From assembly GCA_902554355.1 (NCBI GenBank), contig CACDOC010000003.1, positions 21,466 to 85,465 of the forward strand: 64,000 bases of DNA, in the 5' to 3' direction. The stretch's first letter is position 1. Every line of letters begins with the position of its first letter. Shown here piece by piece: positions 60,244-64,000 of the stretch. Position numbers and translations under genes: made by a program. This DNA comes from an uncultured SAR86 cluster bacterium (GTDB lineage: Bacteria > Pseudomonadota > Gammaproteobacteria > Magnimaribacterales > Magnimaribacteraceae). Under the pieces are notes generated by a model. The model saw only the letters and a list, made by a program, of their open reading frames with translations. It did no database searches and was not told the DNA's origin.

Positions 60244-61110
60244 ATGAATATTAGAGCAAAGAGTTTTTTAATAACTGCAATTGTTTATTTAATTGCTTTA
60301 GTTGTCTCTGTTGTTGGTGCTTATCAACTTATAGGTTCCCATCAATGGTTAATAGTATTAACAGGTCATTTGATTGCAACCGTTGTTGTCTTTATAGCAA
60401 GTCAAATCTATAAAAATTCAAGCTTATATGATCCCTTTTGGTCTGTGGCCCCGATACCCATAGCAATTTATGTAGCTTTATGGCCTGAATCTACAGAGAT
60501 AAACATAGAGAAAGTTTTGTTAATCTTAATACCAATAATGTTTTGGGCTTTTAGATTAACCGTTAATTGGATTAGAGATTGGGACGGATTAGGGCATGAA
60601 GACTTTAGATATGTGAATTTAAAAGCAAAACCCTTTGCTGTTCTAATAGATTTATTTGGGATCCATTTGTACCCAACTCTTCAAGTTAATCTGTCTTTAT
60701 TTCCTATCTATTTTGCTCTTTCAGTTTCTACAAATGAGGTTGGAGTACTTTTATATCTTGCAAGTATATTCACTGTTTTGGCCGTATTTTTAGAATTAGT
60801 TGCCGATGAACAGATGCGTACATTTAGAAGGGATTCTGCAAACAAAGGAAAAACTATGACTCAAGGTCTTTGGGCCTATTCAAGACATCCGAATTATTTA
60901 GGAGAAATTTTATTTTGGTGGGGTTTATATTTTATGACTGTTTCAATTGATTCCAGTTATTGGTATCTCTTTATATGTCCACTAGTAATGAACCTCATGT
61001 TCTCCTTAATAACTTGTCAGATGATGGATAATAGAAGTTTGGAAAGAAGAACTGAATATGCGGATTACATGAAATCAACCCGTCAATTAATATTATGGAA
61101 AAAAAGTTAA
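60244..61110 (+). CDS. DUF1295 / steroid 5-alpha-reductase-like membrane protein
   Basis: A 288-residue polytopic protein with about seven membrane segments. The C-terminal region has the family motif GLWAYSRHPNYLGEILFWWG and an ending TRQLILWKKS. Related proteins are NAD(P)H-dependent enoyl or steroid reductases and isoprenylcysteine methyltransferase-fold enzymes. It follows the SDR without a gap, so the two may reduce or modify one lipid-like substrate in sequence. Substrate unknown. Confidence 0.87.
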   Translation: MNIRAKSFLITAIVYLIALVVSVVGAYQLIGSHQWLIVLTGHLIATVVVFIASQIYKNSSLYDPFWSVAPIPIAIYVALWPESTEINIEKVLLILIPIMFWAFRLTVNWIRDWDGLGHEDFRYVNLKAKPFAVLIDLFGIHLYPTLQVNLSLFPIYFALSVSTNEVGVLLYLASIFTVLAVFLELVADEQMRTFRRDSANKGKTMTQGLWAYSRHPNYLGEILFWWGLYFMTVSIDSSYWYLFICPLVMNLMFSLITCQMMDNRSLERRTEYADYMKSTRQLILWKKS

Positions 61111-61122
61111 AAGGAGATAAAT

Positions 61123-62331
61123 ATGGTAAGTGGATACTGTGATGAGAGATTTTTAGAAGCAAAAGAAATATTAGAAAAAAGTATCGATAGTGGTTTTGAA
61201 TTAGGTTGCGCTATTTCTCTTGAAGTTAAAGGAGAGAAAGTAATGGATCTCTGGGGTGGTTACGTAGACCCCGATAAAACTCAATTATGGGAAGAGAACA
61301 CAATTGTGAATGTTTTTTCTACCACAAAAGGCGTTGCTGCGATCTGCCTACTTCAGTTAATTGAGAAAGGGTTATTGGACCTAGACAAACCTGTTTCTCA
61401 TTATTGGCCAGAATTTGCTGAAAATGGTAAAGAAAACATTCCTGTAAGATATCTTTTTTGTCATAAATCTGGTTTGTGTGGAATAAGAAATCCTTTAGAA
61501 CCAGGATCTTTTACCAATTGGGATTTAATTTGTAATGAATTGGCTAAACAAGAACCCTTATGGGAACCTGGAACAGCCCATGGTTATCATGCATTAACTT
61601 ATGGTCATTTAGTTGGAGAAATACTCAGAAGAATAGATGGAAGGACAATAGGAGAATATTTCAACGAAGAAATAGCGAAACCTTTAGATTTAGATTTTTG
61701 GATAGGCTTACCAGAATCAGAATTTTCTAGAGTTACTAATATATACCCTTCAAAGCCAAATCCCTTACTTCCTTTGTTAGCAAAACTTCCCCGTTTTCTT
61801 CTTCCTGGACCTATGAAATTTTTATTGGACTTTACTGATACAAATAAACCTGTAGGAGCAGCTTTTAATAACCCTCCTGTTAATAGTAATGAAAATAATG
61901 AATTCGAAGCAAATAGTAAGGAATGGAGAAAGGCTGAAATTCCTGCAGCAAATGGACATGGAACTGCAAGATCTCTTGCTAAATTATATGGAGTTTTAGC
62001 TAACGGAGGATCTCGAGATGGTGTTCATGTCTTGAGCCCCGAAACAATAGAATTAGGTAGGCAGACTCAATCAGACGGGAAAGATCTTGTTCTTGGTCAT
62101 ATGCATACAAGATTTGGTATTGGCTTTATGTTGGGAACAAAGAACGTAAGCATGGGACCTAATCCTGAATCTTTTGGACATGGCGGTGCAGGTGGATCTT
62201 TGGGTTTTGCTGACCCAGATAACAATATTTCTTTAGGTTTTATAATGAATCAAATGCATCCAGGTATTACAGCGTGGAAAACAGCAACTGATGTTGCTGC
62301 TTCTGTATATAAGTCTCTTAATATAGGTTAA
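61123..62331 (+). CDS. Serine hydrolase, class C beta-lactamase/EstB family
   Basis: A 402-residue protein of the S12 fold. The SxxK motif is S66-T-T-K69 (VFSTTKGVAA), the Tyr motif is in YHALTYGHLVGE and the third motif is HGGAGGS. No signal peptide is present, so a cytoplasmic esterase (EstB type) is more likely than a true beta-lactamase. AAGGAG precedes the start. It is the third gene of the 59.4-64 kb run. Confidence 0.88.
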   Translation: MVSGYCDERFLEAKEILEKSIDSGFELGCAISLEVKGEKVMDLWGGYVDPDKTQLWEENTIVNVFSTTKGVAAICLLQLIEKGLLDLDKPVSHYWPEFAENGKENIPVRYLFCHKSGLCGIRNPLEPGSFTNWDLICNELAKQEPLWEPGTAHGYHALTYGHLVGEILRRIDGRTIGEYFNEEIAKPLDLDFWIGLPESEFSRVTNIYPSKPNPLLPLLAKLPRFLLPGPMKFLLDFTDTNKPVGAAFNNPPVNSNENNEFEANSKEWRKAEIPAANGHGTARSLAKLYGVLANGGSRDGVHVLSPETIELGRQTQSDGKDLVLGHMHTRFGIGFMLGTKNVSMGPNPESFGHGGAGGSLGFADPDNNISLGFIMNQMHPGITAWKTATDVAASVYKSLNIG

Positions 62332-62370
62332 TGAAAGCTATTTCCGATCCTAAAACCTAAAAGTTAAACT

Positions 62371-63408
62371 ATGTACGCTGCAGTCATAGAAAGTTACGGT
62401 GATGAAACTAATTTTAAGATTAATGAATCCATAGCCTTACCCGAACCTAAACAAAACCAAGTTCTAGTGAAAATCAAAGCTAGTTCTGTAAACCCAATAG
62501 ACTTGATGAAAAGAGAAGGTTATGGAAGCGGAATTTTTGAGAAACAAAGAAGACAAAATTTTCCTTGGATATTAGGATCTGATTTTTCTGGAAATGTAGT
62601 GAGCGCTGGCAATAAAGTTAAAAGATTAAAAGAAGGAGATGAAGTTTGGGGTTGTACTTCTAATGCAAATAACGGAACTTATGCTGAGTATGTAGCAATC
62701 AATCAGGATGAAGTAAATTTCAAGCCCAGTAATTTAACTTTTGAAGAAGCTGCTTCTTTGCCTTATGTTTTCTTAACTAGTTGGTCAGCTATTATTAGAT
62801 GGGCCGGTTTAAGGCCTAAAGATTTAGCAGAAAAAAAAGTTTTTATTCAAGGCGGAGCAGGTGGGGTAGGAACAACTGCAATACAATTATTTAAACATTG
62901 GGGTTCAAATATTGCTTCAACTTGCAGCGAAGGGAATATTGAATTACTCAAGTCTCTTGGAGTTAATGAAATAATTGATTATAGGAGAAATTCTTTTCAA
63001 GAAGCCTTAAAAGACTATGATCTTGTTTACGATTTATTAGGTGACTCAGTGTTAGACAACTCCATAGAAGAATGCTGTAAAATCTTAAAGAAAGATGCCT
63101 CTTCCCACTATATAACTCTTACACATCCATTTATTAACACTATGGACAGTAAGGGCTTATTTCTTGGAATTCCACACGCTTTGCTTTTAAGACAAAAGCT
63201 GAAAGCAGCTTATAAGCCCATTAATGTACATTGGTCAATTTACAGACCCAGTCTTTCAGGATTACAAGAGTTAACCTATTTAGCAGAAGAAAACATCATT
63301 AAACCTGTTATAGATTCAACTTACTCTCTTTCTGAAATAGCAAAAGCTCACGAAAAAGTAGCTACTGGCCACAGTAGTGGTAAGGTCGTTATAAGGAATG
63401 ATTTATAG
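62371..63408 (+). CDS. Quinone-oxidoreductase-like MDR enzyme (zinc-independent)
   Basis: A 345-residue medium-chain dehydrogenase/reductase. The N-terminal GroES-like domain has SSVNPIDLMKREG and LGSDFSGNV, and the cofactor domain has IQGGAGGVGTTAIQLF. Zinc-binding Cys residues are missing, as in quinone reductases and RTN4IP1-like proteins. It reduces an enone or quinone with NADPH. The stop TAG is followed at once by the pdxJ ATG. Confidence 0.89.
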   Translation: MYAAVIESYGDETNFKINESIALPEPKQNQVLVKIKASSVNPIDLMKREGYGSGIFEKQRRQNFPWILGSDFSGNVVSAGNKVKRLKEGDEVWGCTSNANNGTYAEYVAINQDEVNFKPSNLTFEEAASLPYVFLTSWSAIIRWAGLRPKDLAEKKVFIQGGAGGVGTTAIQLFKHWGSNIASTCSEGNIELLKSLGVNEIIDYRRNSFQEALKDYDLVYDLLGDSVLDNSIEECCKILKKDASSHYITLTHPFINTMDSKGLFLGIPHALLLRQKLKAAYKPINVHWSIYRPSLSGLQELTYLAEENIIKPVIDSTYSLSEIAKAHEKVATGHSSGKVVIRNDL

Positions 63409-64000
63409 ATGACAAATCTTAGCGTAAACGTTAATAAAATTGCATGGTTAAGAAATGCTAGAGGAGGACAAACTCCGAATATTGTTGAGTTGTCAGAATT
63501 AATAATTGATTGTGGGGTTTCTGGAATAACCGTTCATCCAAGACCTGATTTAAGACATATAACTCCAGAAGATGTTTATATTCTTAGGGAGTTAACTTTG
63601 AATAAGAAAGTAGAATTTAACATTGAAGGCAATCCTTATTCAGAAAGCAACGCTCAATATCCTGGATTTCAAGAAATAATAAAGATTGCTAAACCAGACC
63701 AATGCACTCTTGTACCAGATTCTTTAGAACAAATAACCTCTGATCATGGTTGGGATTTTATTAATAGAGAATCCAGTGAAGATAAAGATTTAGTCAATTC
63801 TTTAAAAGAGTCTGCAGAGAGAGTTAGTTTTTTTGTCGATCCAATAGAAAAACAATTAGAAGGCTCTAAGGAAGTTGGAGCAGACAGAATAGAGTTTTAT
63901 ACGGGACCTTATGCAGATAATCCTGGACCAAATTCTATCGAACCCTTTGCTCGTTGCTATACTTTAGGGCGTGAATTGAATTTAGGAATAAACGCTGGTC
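63409..64000 (+). CDS. pdxJ: Pyridoxine 5'-phosphate synthase, 5' part
   Basis: The gene starts at ATG 63409 and runs off the window after 197 codons. The N-terminus LSVNVNKIAWLRNARGG is the PdxJ signature (usually VNIDHVATLRNARG), with a His/Asp-to-Asn/Lys variation at the second motif. HPRPDLRHI, FNIEGNPYSE, CTLVPDS, SFFVDP and GADRIEFYTGPYA follow PdxJ order. It condenses 1-deoxy-D-xylulose 5-phosphate with 3-amino-2-oxopropyl phosphate to pyridoxine 5'-phosphate. Confidence 0.92.
   Translation, partial: MTNLSVNVNKIAWLRNARGGQTPNIVELSELIIDCGVSGITVHPRPDLRHITPEDVYILRELTLNKKVEFNIEGNPYSESNAQYPGFQEIIKIAKPDQCTLVPDSLEQITSDHGWDFINRESSEDKDLVNSLKESAERVSFFVDPIEKQLEGSKEVGADRIEFYTGPYADNPGPNSIEPFARCYTLGRELNLGINAG

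Overview
The window is about 64 kb of AT-rich, tightly packed bacterial chromosome. Intergenic gaps are short, several convergent genes overlap at their stop codons, and no rRNA, tRNA, insertion sequence, phage gene or CRISPR array was seen. The gene set is Gram-negative and gammaproteobacterial in flavour: a full type II secretion system, TonB-dependent receptors, PhoB/PhoR, and a PlcP/Agt lipid-remodelling pair typical of marine bacteria. A streamlined marine gammaproteobacterium of the SAR86 kind is my best guess. That is inference from gene content and base composition; no marker gene here settles it.

Layout. 1-2.3 kb (+): the end of a membrane transporter, a Rieske ferredoxin, a crotonase and a small lipoprotein. 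2.3-8.9 kb (-): a seven-gene operon that looks like a ring-hydroxylation and meta-cleavage pathway (FAH-family enzyme, two-domain extradiol dioxygenase, two SDRs, GST, MhpA-like flavin hydroxylase, small VOC protein), with a divergent alpha/beta hydrolase. 9.8-16.3 kb (-): a second catabolic operon (SDR, crotonase, acyl-CoA synthetase, SDR, amidase, haloalkane-dehalogenase-like hydrolase). 16.4-21.5 kb: a DUF3604 protein, a canonical enoyl-CoA hydratase, a class I glutamine amidotransferase, a TauD-type dioxygenase and a SixA-like phosphatase.

21.5-51 kb is a phosphate-starvation region. It holds an orphan secreted protein behind Pho boxes, PlcP and Agt, a cytidylyltransferase, PhoB/PhoR, Ppx/GppA, PPK2, a Pit phosphate transporter, a TonB receptor followed by a beta-propeller phytase, a duplicated-repeat lipoprotein followed by a second TonB receptor, and gspC-M plus a prepilin peptidase. 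A recurrent element (TGTCAC, AT-rich triplet, GTGACA, then a YAYAAT -10) lies upstream of phoB, the phytase-linked receptor and gspD, with weaker forms at two more genes. I read it as the local PhoB site. The picture is one coordinated programme: sense phosphate, replace phospholipid, secrete and use phosphatases or phytase, import the products, and manage phosphate and polyphosphate.

51-64 kb: a TetR regulator divergent from an MFS transporter, then an omega-aminotransferase, an alpha/beta hydrolase, a MoxR ATPase, a CoxE-like VWA protein and an exported methyltransferase-like protein. After that come two small orphan genes, an Hsp20 chaperone with a sigma-32-like promoter, an SDR, a DUF1295 membrane protein, a serine hydrolase, a quinone-oxidoreductase-like enzyme, and the start of pdxJ, which runs off the window.
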